DNA from: Flavobacteriaceae bacterium GSB9
GTDB lineage: Bacteria > Bacteroidota > Bacteroidia > Flavobacteriales > Flavobacteriaceae
Direction: 5' to 3'
NCBI GenBank assembly: GCA_022749295.1
Contig: CP062007.1
Location: 1,984,001 to 2,048,000, forward strand
DNA: 64,000 nucleotides
Shown: one piece after another, positions 47,901 through 56,490 of the stretch
How positions within the stretch are numbered: position 1 is the stretch's first letter
Layout: the number at the start of each line of letters is the position of its first letter
Translations under genes and position numbers: made by a program
Notes under the pieces: model-generated
Seen by the model: only the letters and a program-made list of their open reading frames with translations
Told to the model about the DNA's origin: nothing
Database searches by the model: none

Positions 47901-48409
47901 ATCAATTATACCCCAAAGTGTTTACCGATGCTTACAACAAGCATTTAAAATACGACAACCTTATGAACTTACCTACCAAAAACTTCTTTTACGGTATGGA
48001 AATTGGCGAGGAGATTATTGTGGAAATTGATAAAGGCAAACGCATTCTAATTACTTTAGAATCAATTGGACAACCCAATAAAGACGGTATGGTAACAGTT
48101 TATTTTAAGCTTAACGGACAAGGCCGAAGTGTTGACATTAAAGACCAATCCATAAAAGTCGATAAAGTAGAACATATTAAAATCGATAAAACTGATGACG
48201 GTCAAATTGGCGCACCACTACAAGGCATGCTTTCCACAATTCTAGTAAAACGCGGTGAAAAAGTAACGAAAAACCAACCCTTATTTGTTATTGAAGCCAT
48301 GAAAATGGAAACCACCATTACAGCCAATGCCGACGCCATAGTTAAAAAGTTGATTTTAAAGCCTGGAATTATGGTTAATGCCGATGATCTGGTTATGGTA
48401 TTAGAGTGA
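44957..48409 (+). CDS. pyc: pyruvate carboxylase
   Basis: Biotin enzyme of 1150 residues, carboxylating pyruvate to oxaloacetate. The biotin carboxylase domain spans about 1-450 (VLVANRGEIAIRIFRAC, MLKAASGGGGRGMRV, EVNPRIQVEHTVTE). The carboxyltransferase domain starts near 533 (HFTDTTMRDAHQSLLATRMR, WGGATFDV). The C-terminal carrier domain has the biotinyl Lys at about residue 1116 in EAMKMETT. All parts are on one chain, the normal long form. Confidence 0.96.
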   Translation: MKIKKVLVANRGEIAIRIFRACTEINVKTVGIYTYEDRYSLHRYKSDESYQIGDDNEPLKPYLNIDAIIKIALESGADAIHPGYGFLSENANFAQACANNDIIFVGPKVSVLKALGDKITAKEVAIANNIPIIKSNENPLINVDIAISEAKKIGYPIMLKAASGGGGRGMRVIRNEEELKKAYTESKREALNAFGDDTVFLEKFVENPKHIEIQIVADSHGNTVHLFERDCSVQRRYQKVIEFAPSYGLNEETKNALYNYAITICTAVDYNNIGTVEFLVDDDDSIYFIEVNPRIQVEHTVTEVITNIDLVKTQLFIAGGYKLNDEQIKITNQESIKINGYALQCRITTENPQSDFKPDYGTVSAYRSASGFGIRLDAGSIYQGAKISPFFDSMLVKVTAHSRTLDGASRKIRRALAEFRIRGVKTNMPFLDNILKHDTFRKGLVTVNFIKENPDLFEFKAPRNRATKLITYLGDIIVNGNPDVKNIDHSKTFVKPIVPKFDAYAEYPEGTKNLLSKLGPEQFSEWLKNEKKVHFTDTTMRDAHQSLLATRMRTFDMLKVAEGYAKNHPDIFSMEVWGGATFDVCLRFLQENPWERLRLLRKAIPNLLLQMLIRGSNGVGYKAYPDNLIGEFVEHAWENGVDVFRIFDSLNWMKSLGPCIEHVRTRTQGLAEGSICYTNDILNPNNKKYDLKYYVTLAKDIENAGAHILGVKDMAGLLKPYAAYELISALKTELNIPIHLHTHDTSSIQAATYLKAIEAGVDVVDVALGGLSGLTSQPNFNSVVEMLKFQERASDINIDSLNKYSNYWETVRAYYYPFESGLKSGSGEVFKHEIPGGQYSNLKPQARALGLEDRFHEITQMYSDVNQLFGDIVKVTPSSKVVGDMAQFLVSNNLSIQDVLERGDSLSFPQSVVDFFKGDLGQPVGGFPKDLQKLILKDQKPYTDRPNAHMPSLDLEKEYTDFKKIFEQDLSRTIEYTDFLSYQLYPKVFTDAYNKHLKYDNLMNLPTKNFFYGMEIGEEIIVEIDKGKRILITLESIGQPNKDGMVTVYFKLNGQGRSVDIKDQSIKVDKVEHIKIDKTDDGQIGAPLQGMLSTILVKRGEKVTKNQPLFVIEAMKMETTITANADAIVKKLILKPGIMVNADDLVMVLE

Positions 48410-48429
48410 CCTAAAATAAATTATAGAAA

Positions 48430-48925
48430 ACGTACACTTTAAAAATTAAAGTAGAATTTAAAGAAATACAAAGGTTTAGCCAATGGTGGCTTTGGCTCAT
48501 TTTAACATTCATAGCCGGATTAACCCTTTGGACCGTTTACAAAAACAATTTATTCTAGGCGGAAAATTTGGAGATAACCCTACGCCCAACCTAGGCCTTT
48601 TAATATTTTCTGTTGTTATGTTTTCAATAATCGGCTTGTTTGTGTTCATGCGATTAAATACCGAAATAGACGAAAAAGAAATCCGTATAAATTTCTTTCC
48701 TTTAACCAAGAAGGTTTTCAAATGGCATACCATAAAAAAAGCTGAAGTTTTAAACTATGGATTTGTAGGTGGTTGGGGCATTAGAATTTGGACAAAATAT
48801 GGAACCGTTTATAACACTAAAGGCAACAAAGGCTTGGCCATTGAACTTTACAGCGGGAAAAATATTTAATTGGCACCCAAAAAGCAACTGAACTTAGCAA
48901 TGTTGTTGAACGCTTTAAACAATAA
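48430..48925 (+). pseudogene. small two-helix membrane protein, disrupted by two frameshifts
   Basis: Three frames together encode one protein. Frame 1 gives KIKVEFKEIQRFSQWWLWL and a first hydrophobic segment up to about 48545. Frame 2 gives FILGGKFGDNP, a second helix and FVGGWGIRIWTKYGTV with AIELYSGK. Frame 3 gives IGTQKATELSNVVERFKQ and a stop at 48925. The breaks sit near an A5 run (about 48541) and a T3 run (about 48868), each explained by loss of one base. The likely start reads ACG instead of ATG. A conserved hypothetical family is recognised by layout only. Confidence 0.7.
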
Positions 48926-48928
48926 GAA

Positions 48929-48955
48929 ACCCCTATTGATTAATCCAATAGGGTT
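48929..48955. terminator. hairpin between pseudogene and beta-lactamase-like gene
   Basis: CCCTATTG / CAATAGGG stem with a 7-base loop and weak flanking T/A residues. It lies between two convergent genes; an intrinsic terminator is likely but its T-run is poor. Confidence 0.5.
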
Positions 48956-49008
48956 ATATCTTCTTACATCTTCAACACAAAACGCTCGAATTCTAATTCC
49001 AGGAAAAC

Positions 49009-50112
49009 CTAATTACCTGTTTGTAGTGTTTCAAATATTTCGTTTATAAGTTTATCGAACATTTTTTCAGAATTAGGGTTTGAGCAATTTGCCATAATTG
49101 TGATAACCACGTTAGTTTCTGGATATACATAAAAAATACTATAACCTCCTAAACCATTTCCTATATGTCCAAAATAAGGCCGACCCGAAGCATCATAACT
49201 CACTTGAAAACCAATTCCATAATAGGTTGAAGCAAAAGTATTATTGGATTTTATTTTTTGGGCTGTTATAAATGTTTTTAGCGTATTGGGGTCAACCAAC
49301 AACTTATTTAACAAGGCATTCCCAAAAGTGTTGATATCTTTACATGTTGACAAATACCCTCCTGACGCCAACTTAAAATAGTTGTTCACCTCTTGTACTG
49401 GTTTAAATTCTCTTCTTCCTTTTTTTTGATAAAAAACAGCTTTACCTTTTAAGTATTGGTTTTTATCAGCAAAGGTTTTATCCATCCCAAAAGGGATTAA
49501 CACCCTTGTTTTTACAAAATCTTCAAAAGCCACATGAGTTTGCTCTTGTATGGCCAGCGAAATTAAATTCCAATTATAGCTGGAATAGGCAAAATTTGTA
49601 CCTGGTTTGAACCTAAGAGAATCATTTTCAAAAAAAACTATGCCTTCCTTTATAGTTAAAAGGTTGTTGTTTCTAAACTCATTCCCTTTATAATTCCTAA
49701 TCCCAGAGGTGTGCTCACCTAATTGCCTTATGGTTATATCATATTGCTTTTTGGGGAAATAGGGCACATACTCGTTAACCGAACTATCCAAATCGATTAA
49801 GCCATTTTCTACCGCTTTCAATAACGCAATCGCCGATATAGGCTTAGAAACACTAGCAATTCTGAAAATAGTATGTTCTGTACTAACGGGCACATTTCTT
49901 TTAATATCTGCAAGCCCAACACCTTTAGACCATACTACCTCTTGGTTTTTAGAGACCATTATGGCCATTCCAGGCACTTTTCGTTTACGTAGCATTCTTT
50001 CCGCAATACGCTCGGCTTTTTTAAACCCTTTTAAGGGGTTGTTTTGCGCCATGGTTTTACCAGAAAATAAACACATGGAACAAAATATAATTAAAAAAAT
50101 AACTCTTTCCAT
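49009..50112 (-). CDS. beta-lactamase-like serine hydrolase
   Basis: Exported protein of 367 residues with a signal peptide (MERVIFLIIFCSMCLFSG) and the penicillin-binding-protein fold of class C beta-lactamase family. The nucleophile is in SVSK (Ser87, Lys90), a Tyr motif is in FAYSSYNWN and HIGNGLGG supplies the third motif. Such enzymes hydrolyse esters, D-amino-acid peptides or peptidoglycan; resistance cannot be assumed. Last gene of the four-gene unit, 2 bp after the Omp85-like gene. Confidence 0.87.
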   Translation of the reverse strand: MERVIFLIIFCSMCLFSGKTMAQNNPLKGFKKAERIAERMLRKRKVPGMAIMVSKNQEVVWSKGVGLADIKRNVPVSTEHTIFRIASVSKPISAIALLKAVENGLIDLDSSVNEYVPYFPKKQYDITIRQLGEHTSGIRNYKGNEFRNNNLLTIKEGIVFFENDSLRFKPGTNFAYSSYNWNLISLAIQEQTHVAFEDFVKTRVLIPFGMDKTFADKNQYLKGKAVFYQKKGRREFKPVQEVNNYFKLASGGYLSTCKDINTFGNALLNKLLVDPNTLKTFITAQKIKSNNTFASTYYGIGFQVSYDASGRPYFGHIGNGLGGYSIFYVYPETNVVITIMANCSNPNSEKMFDKLINEIFETLQTGN

Positions 50113-50114
50113 AA

Positions 50115-51383
50115 CTAAAAATACTGCCCAATACCAAAAACAAAACCCCTGCTAGCATTTTGGTTTATGCCATAGCCATAATCTATTCTAAAAATTGCGT
50201 TGTAAATTTCTTTATGAATAAATCGAAGCCCCACCCCAGGATACAACTTCATGTTCTCTGATTTGGTAAAATCAGTTAAATCGCCACCAGGGTTTCTCCA
50301 AGACCCAGCGTCAATAAAGGCATTTCCTTGCAATACAAACCAGCCTTTTTCAATAAGTGTTTGCCTGAGTTCGGTATTAAATACTATTGTACCTGTACCT
50401 CTGTCAATGGTATTGCCAACGCCTCTCACATTTAAATTGTTGTCTACTGAGAAAGGCGCAAACGGGGTTTTATCATTGGTTGAAAACCCCACGCGAACTC
50501 TGGTTGCCCAATTTCCTCTTGTACCTAATCTTTTAAAGTATAAAAAGTCGTTCCAGCCAATAAAAAAATCGGGCAACATATCGTTGGTAGAGGTAACATA
50601 TTGAAAATTAAATTGATTCCTAATCCCAGAAATATAGTGGTAGAAATAATCTAATTTATTATAATCATAAATACCCTTAACCAACCATTTGTGTACGCTT
50701 AATTCTGGCCTGTTATTAATATTTTCACCTTTAAACTTATAATCTTCAATAAAATAATTGGCTCCTAACCCCAGCCTGTTCTTTAAATCAAACTGAAACA
50801 AACCCATCATTTCCATCGATTTATTTCGATATTTGTAATTAGCAGTTTCATCATCAAAAAAAACGGGCTCTTGTGTGGTTAAATCTTGAAAGTTTAAGGC
50901 TAGCCCCAATCGGTTTGTAAATAAATAGGGAGCTCTAAAATTTAACGCATAAGAACTGTAAATATCCTTTTGGTAAAATCCGCCAAAAATCATATTTCTT
51001 CCTAGAACATTATACTCGTACAACCCGATGCGATAAGCAAACTCGTCCTCATCAGTCGTATATACATTTAACGACGGAATAAGGGTGAAATTTTCAACAA
51101 TATTATAAAACAAGTTATACTGATTTCCCTCAACAGGAAAAACTTGGAAAGAAGCATGAGATACTGACGGCAATCGTTTTAAACGAACCATATCCTGTTC
51201 AATAACAACAGAATCTAAAACCACTCCACTTTTTATTGAAGATATTCTTTTTATAAATGACGCTTTTAGTTTTTTGTTCCCCTGAATTTTTAAGTCGCTA
51301 ACCGTTTTATCTTGGCATTCAAAACTCTGCAAGGTCAAGATTGAAAACAGCAAGGGCAATAAAAAGCGCATTGTTTTATTCAT
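50115..51383 (-). CDS. Omp85-like outer membrane protein with a single POTRA domain
   Basis: Of 422 residues: signal peptide, one POTRA domain at about 27-98 (VSDLKIQGNKKLKASFIKRI, VIEQDMVRLKRLPSVSHASF), then a surface-antigen beta-barrel (LGLYEYNVLGRNMI-type start, RVGFSTNDKTPFAPF, NLNVRGVGNTIDRG, GVGLRFIHKEIYNAIFRIDYGYG). This is smaller than BamA, which has five POTRA domains, so it is a compact BamA/TamA relative. The role is unknown. It overlaps the upstream GH113-like gene by 8 bp. Confidence 0.85.
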   Translation of the reverse strand: MNKTMRFLLPLLFSILTLQSFECQDKTVSDLKIQGNKKLKASFIKRISSIKSGVVLDSVVIEQDMVRLKRLPSVSHASFQVFPVEGNQYNLFYNIVENFTLIPSLNVYTTDEDEFAYRIGLYEYNVLGRNMIFGGFYQKDIYSSYALNFRAPYLFTNRLGLALNFQDLTTQEPVFFDDETANYKYRNKSMEMMGLFQFDLKNRLGLGANYFIEDYKFKGENINNRPELSVHKWLVKGIYDYNKLDYFYHYISGIRNQFNFQYVTSTNDMLPDFFIGWNDFLYFKRLGTRGNWATRVRVGFSTNDKTPFAPFSVDNNLNVRGVGNTIDRGTGTIVFNTELRQTLIEKGWFVLQGNAFIDAGSWRNPGGDLTDFTKSENMKLYPGVGLRFIHKEIYNAIFRIDYGYGINQNASRGFVFGIGQYF

Positions 51384-52377
51384 TTAATCTGTACTGTTTT
51401 TTTATTAAGCTTTGAACCGGCTTATTTTGAGGAGTAAACCTCGAATTTGCTTTCCCCCCTGCCTGTTCGTGGTTATGATGCCACTTCCAAATAAAGCCTC
51501 CTACAAACCAAGATTCACTCCAAAAGGTTTTGAATAAAGCTGCCGTTGTATGGGTTTGTGCTTTTAGGTTTACCTCCTTCATACTCCGGTCACTTTTCCA
51601 TGGTGCTCGCCCAGCAAAATCTACACTTCTGTACCCGTATTCTGTAAACAGAATAGGTTTATTATATGCTTCCCATGCTTCAAAAATCTTATTTTTATAA
51701 GATTTCCAACCAATCAAACATTCCTTTAGCGATGGGGTTTTGCTATTACTTACAGGAAAATAGGCATCAATTCCTATAAAATTCATTTTATTCCAAAAGG
51801 GCGTACTTTCAAACTCATTCCAATTAGCGGCGTAGGTAAGTTTTCCATTGTAAATGCTTCTAATTTCACTTATCAATTGGTGCCAATATTCTGGCCTGTG
51901 CTCAATAAATTTTTCGAGTTCTGTACCAATACAAAAGATATCGACATCCATCGTTTGGGCAAGCTGCGCAAAATCAAGTATAAATTGTGAATATGAGGTT
52001 TCAAGACGCTTCCAACCAACCTCATCATCCATTTTAATCTGCCCGGTGAATTCACCATGCCACACCCATATTTGCGGTTTTAGCATAATGCTTATACCTT
52101 GTTTATTGAGCGTTTTGATATATTGCTCAATACCGGTTTTGGTCTCGCCAAACCATTGTTTTTCGGTATTGAACACAATTTCTGGATGCTTTAGGTTTTT
52201 AATAAACCCATAAGGTATTACCGCGGCGTAATTTGCATTCAGTTCAACTAAAGGCTTAACGTGATGGTCGGTAATTGAATCTTTTGAAGCCACAAAACTC
52301 ACGCCGTTTATTTTTTCCATTTGTGGAACACAAAACTGAAAAGCCAGAATAAGCAGTAGAGGCAAAAATTTAGTCAT
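51376..52377 (-). CDS. GH113-like glycoside hydrolase
   Basis: TIM-barrel protein of 333 residues, exported by an N-terminal signal (MTKFLPLLLILAFQFC). IKPQIWVWHGEF-type strands, a probable acid/base Glu in CIGTELEKF and a probable nucleophile in LFTEYGYRSVD fit the GH113 beta-mannanase-like family. The substrate cannot be read off; envelope glycan or plant/algal mannan are both possible. Overlaps the Omp85-like gene, 42 bp downstream of the barrel gene. Confidence 0.8.
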   Translation of the reverse strand: MTKFLPLLLILAFQFCVPQMEKINGVSFVASKDSITDHHVKPLVELNANYAAVIPYGFIKNLKHPEIVFNTEKQWFGETKTGIEQYIKTLNKQGISIMLKPQIWVWHGEFTGQIKMDDEVGWKRLETSYSQFILDFAQLAQTMDVDIFCIGTELEKFIEHRPEYWHQLISEIRSIYNGKLTYAANWNEFESTPFWNKMNFIGIDAYFPVSNSKTPSLKECLIGWKSYKNKIFEAWEAYNKPILFTEYGYRSVDFAGRAPWKSDRSMKEVNLKAQTHTTAALFKTFWSESWFVGGFIWKWHHNHEQAGGKANSRFTPQNKPVQSLIKKQYRLNE

Positions 52378-52419
52378 AAAAACGGAATAAATTCACACTT
52401 CTAATTTAGCATAAAATTG

Positions 52420-53304
52420 TTAAAATAATGCTCTAAGTCCTAAGTTAAAAGTTTGCCCTAGCCCTGTGCTTGTACCACGAATAAAATTAGTATACAAGGC
52501 CTCAATATTTAAAACCGAATTCAGTTGATATTTGGCACCACCACCAACGGCCGTAAAATCTTGTGAAAAATTATTCCCTAAATCCAAAAGTTGTGCGTGC
52601 TGCACCAACGCCAATACCGTAAACTTGGAACTTGGAAAATAACTCAAAAATACCCCTGGCGTTAGCCTTAAACTATTATTGGCAAAGCTATTTTCTTTTT
52701 TTCCGAAGTTTAGCTCGGTATTCAATTCAGAAAACAATTGCCAATCGCCATTGGCAAAACTGTAATCGTAAAAAAATCGGTTTTGAAGAATAAACCCTTT
52801 TTGATCCAAATATACCCCGTTTTCAACCTCATTATCTATCAAAGGAATATGAAATGCCGTTTGAACCGTAAAGTTTGAAATGGTTTTTATTGGGTTGAAC
52901 TTTATCGCTGGAGCAATAGATGTAAAACCAGAACGTGCAGAATTTGATGCACCATCAAATTTAAACACGTCGAAAGTATTTCGCCCACTAACTACATTAG
53001 AACGAAATTCCAACAACACACCTATGTTAAAATTATTATTATCCGAAATACCTGAAAAAACATCTATGGTTGAAGTAAAGAATGTGTTTCTTGGAATACT
53101 TCGCTTTGTACCATTGTCTCCGAATAAATCTTCAGTTTCAGTGTATAAATTATTAAACCATTTAATATCCCACTGGCCTTTTTTTAACAATTTGGACGGC
53201 GTGTAAGTCTGAATGTTACTTTGTTGATTTGATTGCCTATTGTCTTGCGAAAACCCAATACAGAAACCCACTAAAAAAAGAAACAGGGTAATTAAATGCC
53301 TCAT
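52420..53304 (-). CDS. putative outer membrane beta-barrel protein
   Basis: Of 294 residues with a signal peptide (MRHLITLFLFLVGFCIGFSQ), a short Gln/Asn-rich linker and alternating beta-strand pattern to a terminal aromatic residue (LGLRALF). No enzyme motif was recognised. It resembles transporter-like barrels of flavobacteria and is first in a likely four-gene envelope operon with the GH113-like, Omp85-like and beta-lactamase-like genes. Confidence 0.7.
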   Translation of the reverse strand: MRHLITLFLFLVGFCIGFSQDNRQSNQQSNIQTYTPSKLLKKGQWDIKWFNNLYTETEDLFGDNGTKRSIPRNTFFTSTIDVFSGISDNNNFNIGVLLEFRSNVVSGRNTFDVFKFDGASNSARSGFTSIAPAIKFNPIKTISNFTVQTAFHIPLIDNEVENGVYLDQKGFILQNRFFYDYSFANGDWQLFSELNTELNFGKKENSFANNSLRLTPGVFLSYFPSSKFTVLALVQHAQLLDLGNNFSQDFTAVGGGAKYQLNSVLNIEALYTNFIRGTSTGLGQTFNLGLRALF

Positions 53305-53502
53305 GCGAAGTTGTTTAGATTAGTTAGAATGTCGTTTCAGTCGACTCAAGCATTAACAACCTTACAAATTAAACATAAACCTCAGCTTTAAAAGCTGTTT
53401 GTTTCTCTCAAAAAAGAGTTTATTTATTGTCATTCTAAATTTAAGACTAAAAAATAAGTTATTACCTTTAACATCGACCTATAAGAACATAATCAACAAA
53501 AT

Positions 53503-54819
53503 ATGGAAGAACATATTGTAATTATTGGCAATGGTATTTCGGGTGTAACGGCAGCACGACACATTAGGAAATTGTCCAATAAAAAAATTACGATTATTTC
53601 TACCGAAACCGAATATTTCTTTTCACGCACTGCGCTCATGTACGTTTACATGGGGCATATGACATTTGAACACACCCAACCCTACGAAAATTGGTTTTGG
53701 AAAAAAAATAGAATCGAGCTGAAGAAAGCTTATGTGAATACTGTTGATACCTCAACAAAAACCTTATATTTTTCTGAAGGTGATACGCTGCAATATGATA
53801 AGCTCATTATTGCCTCAGGCAGCAAACCCAACAAATTTGGCTGGCCGGGCCAAGATTTAAAGGGCGTTATAGGATTTTACCACAAACAAGATTTGGAAAA
53901 TTTAGAAACATATGCGCCCAATAACCAAGTGTGCAAACGCGCCGTCATTGTTGGTGGTGGACTTATTGGTATCGAATTGGCCGAAATGCTTAGTTCGCGT
54001 AACATTCCTGTGACGTTTTTGGTTCGTGAATCCAGTTTTTGGAACAGTGTTTTGCCCGACGGTGAAAGTGAAATGATTAATCGACATATAAAAAACCATC
54101 ATATTGACTTGCGCTTGAGCACCAACTTAAAGGAAATCAAATCTGATGAAAACGGAAAAGTAAAATCGGTAATTTTCGAAGAAACCGATGAAGAAATTGC
54201 ATGCGATATGGTAGGGTTAACTGCAGGGGTATCACCAAACATTGATTTTTTAAAGTCAAGTAAAATAGAGACAGGCAAAGGCGTAAAAGTAAATCGTTTT
54301 TTAGAAACCAATATTAAAAATGTTTATGCCATTGGTGATTGTGCCGAACAACATGAAGCCATTGGGAACAGACGTCCTATTGAAGCCGTTTGGTACACGG
54401 GTCGTATGATGGGCGAAGTTGTGGCACAAATCATTTGTGGCAACCGCTTGCCTTATAATCCAGGGCATTGGTTCAATTCAGCCAAATTTTTCGATATTGA
54501 ATACCAAACCTACGGCTGGGTGCACGGCAAAAAAGGAAAGCCCGATTACGAAACCCATTTTCATTGGAAACATAACGACGACACTAAATGCATTACCGTA
54601 GCCTATAATAAAAACACCAAAGTTTTTTTGGGCATAAACACATTTGGTATCCGAATGAGGCACGAAACTTTCAATACATGGCTTAATGAGAAACGCGATA
54701 TTGATTTCGTTGTGCAAAATTTAGCAGTAGCCAATTTCGACCCTGAATTTTACACCCCCTACGAACAAGAGATTTTATCCGCTTACAACAAACAAGTACA
54801 AACAACACTATCTGTATAA
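53503..54819 (+). CDS. FAD/NAD(P)-dependent pyridine nucleotide-disulfide oxidoreductase
   Basis: Of 438 residues, two-dinucleotide-fold oxidoreductase: FAD motif IIGNGISGVTAARHIRK, NAD(P) motif VIVGGGLIGIELAEML and the second FAD motif NVYAIGDCAEQHEAIG. No redox CxxC is seen, so it is of the ferredoxin or nitrite-reductase-like reductase class. The polyferredoxin gene starts 24 bp downstream, suggesting electron transfer between NAD(P)H and that membrane protein. Confidence 0.87.
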   Translation: MEEHIVIIGNGISGVTAARHIRKLSNKKITIISTETEYFFSRTALMYVYMGHMTFEHTQPYENWFWKKNRIELKKAYVNTVDTSTKTLYFSEGDTLQYDKLIIASGSKPNKFGWPGQDLKGVIGFYHKQDLENLETYAPNNQVCKRAVIVGGGLIGIELAEMLSSRNIPVTFLVRESSFWNSVLPDGESEMINRHIKNHHIDLRLSTNLKEIKSDENGKVKSVIFEETDEEIACDMVGLTAGVSPNIDFLKSSKIETGKGVKVNRFLETNIKNVYAIGDCAEQHEAIGNRRPIEAVWYTGRMMGEVVAQIICGNRLPYNPGHWFNSAKFFDIEYQTYGWVHGKKGKPDYETHFHWKHNDDTKCITVAYNKNTKVFLGINTFGIRMRHETFNTWLNEKRDIDFVVQNLAVANFDPEFYTPYEQEILSAYNKQVQTTLSV

Positions 54820-54843
54820 TCAAATAATAATCCCACTTAAGAA

Positions 54844-56409
54844 ATGGCATTAACCAAACCCGAAATACATCATCTATCCACCAAGCAAAAAATTGCTGTT
54901 TTTCTAGGTAGTGTTGGTTTATTCATTTTGGCCTTGGCCCTATTTGGCTTAAACTTTCCCAACAAAAGTTTATTTTTGATGCTTTCGTTGGGGCTTATTT
55001 CTGTTGGTACTATTATTTTTTCAAACAATCTTTATTTATCAAAATCCGAAGGCATAAAAAACGATGCTGCTTGGTTTAAATCCATTTCCTCACGAGGTGT
55101 TATGGCTTGGATTTTGGGCATCGTCTTAACCTGCTTTTACATTGTATTGTATTTTTATCCTAAATATTTGGGACAGACCCCTACCGATGAACCCAACAAA
55201 GGACTCATTGCACTATTCGACCCCTTGAGCGAATTACTTAGCGGTCGTCCGGCAAGCCAATGGTTCGTTTACGGAACGCTTTATACAGTGGCTATTTTAA
55301 TTTTTGGATATAAATTTTTGTTGAAATATCGACATAATCGTTACGAGCAACTCCGAACCATTTCTGTGATGTTCTTTCAATTGGCGTTTGCTTTTTTAAT
55401 ACCGGAATTCATGTATGTTATGAACTCCGATTTACCCTATTACGACCTTAAAAACATCTGGCCACTCAATTATTACAATTTTGAACAGTATCGGGTAAAT
55501 GCATTTATTAATTCGGGAACTATTGGTTTGGCCATGCTCATTTTTGGAATACTATCTATTTTTGTCATCACACCCATTCTCACTTATAAATATGGAAAAC
55601 GTTGGTATTGCTCTTGGGTTTGCGGCTGTGGCGGATTGGCAGAAACTGCTGGCGACCCCTTCAGACATTTAAGTGACAAACGGCTTTTTGCCTGGAACGT
55701 GGAGCGCTGGGTAATACACAGTGTTTTGGTTTTTGTGGTGTTAATGACCACAGCCGTAATCTATACCTATTTGGGTTATAACCCCAAAAAATATTGGCTA
55801 ACGCGAGATGTCCTTTTGTATTCGGTTGCTAGTTTTTTAACCCTAATTTTTGTGCTCACCATGGTTTTTAAACGCCATGAATTGGGTAAAGATGCCAAAT
55901 ATGGTGCCATTGGCTATTTTGCAATTATTATGGCACTCGTCGCTATTCATCTGTTCAGTTCTGAAACTAAACTGTTTTTATTTAAAGCTGAAACACTACG
56001 GTCTTCATATGCGTTTTTAATTGGTGCTATTTTCTCAGGGGTGATTGGCACGGGGTTTTATCCCATTTTTGGAAACAGGGTGTGGTGTCGCTTTGGATGC
56101 CCCATGGCTGCTATTCTCGGTTTTCAGCAAAGGATGTTTTCAAAATTTAGGATTACTACCAATGGCGGACAATGTATTTCTTGTGGAAACTGCTCGGTAT
56201 ATTGCGAGATGGGCATTGACGTTCGCGCCTATGCTCAAAAAGGTGAAAACATTGTGCGCTCCAGTTGTGTGGGGTGTGGTATTTGTTCGGCCGTTTGCCC
56301 ACGTGGTGTTTTAAAATTGGAAAATGACAGCATGAACGGACGTATTAATTCCAACGACATTTTATTGGGCAACGATGTTAATTTAATGGATTTGGTCAAC
56401 AAGAAGTAA
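54844..56409 (+). CDS. NapH-like polytopic membrane protein with 4Fe-4S ferredoxin domain
   Basis: Membrane protein of 521 residues with several hydrophobic helices and Fe-S motifs: RWYCSWVCGCGG and RVWCRFGCPM in the membrane part, then a C-terminal dicluster (CISCGNCSVYCEMGI, CVGCGICSAVCPRG). Architecture is that of NapH/RnfB-type and CcoG-like electron carriers. It probably passes electrons between a quinone pool and a soluble partner; the FAD reductase upstream is the candidate partner. Confidence 0.85.
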   Translation: MALTKPEIHHLSTKQKIAVFLGSVGLFILALALFGLNFPNKSLFLMLSLGLISVGTIIFSNNLYLSKSEGIKNDAAWFKSISSRGVMAWILGIVLTCFYIVLYFYPKYLGQTPTDEPNKGLIALFDPLSELLSGRPASQWFVYGTLYTVAILIFGYKFLLKYRHNRYEQLRTISVMFFQLAFAFLIPEFMYVMNSDLPYYDLKNIWPLNYYNFEQYRVNAFINSGTIGLAMLIFGILSIFVITPILTYKYGKRWYCSWVCGCGGLAETAGDPFRHLSDKRLFAWNVERWVIHSVLVFVVLMTTAVIYTYLGYNPKKYWLTRDVLLYSVASFLTLIFVLTMVFKRHELGKDAKYGAIGYFAIIMALVAIHLFSSETKLFLFKAETLRSSYAFLIGAIFSGVIGTGFYPIFGNRVWCRFGCPMAAILGFQQRMFSKFRITTNGGQCISCGNCSVYCEMGIDVRAYAQKGENIVRSSCVGCGICSAVCPRGVLKLENDSMNGRINSNDILLGNDVNLMDLVNKK

Positions 56410-56468
56410 CACCTCCATTTTAAACTGAAAACAGAAAATTTATCAAAATAATTAACCGTAAATTTTTA

Positions 56469-56490
56469 TTAGTTAGGATAACTAACTTTG
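56469..56490 (+). promoter_or_regulatory. MarR-type operator overlapping the promoter
   Basis: Perfect palindrome TTAGTTA-GGA-TAACTAA at 56469-56485, which overlaps the -7 element TAACTTTG (56483-56490, exact TAnnTTTG). A dimeric MarR protein could bind here and repress its own gene, which follows at 56626. Confidence 0.6.

Noticed and set aside
49009-50112. Antibiotic-resistance beta-lactamase
   Set aside because: The fold and SxxK motif fit, but the family is mostly esterases and peptidases, and the context is an envelope operon.
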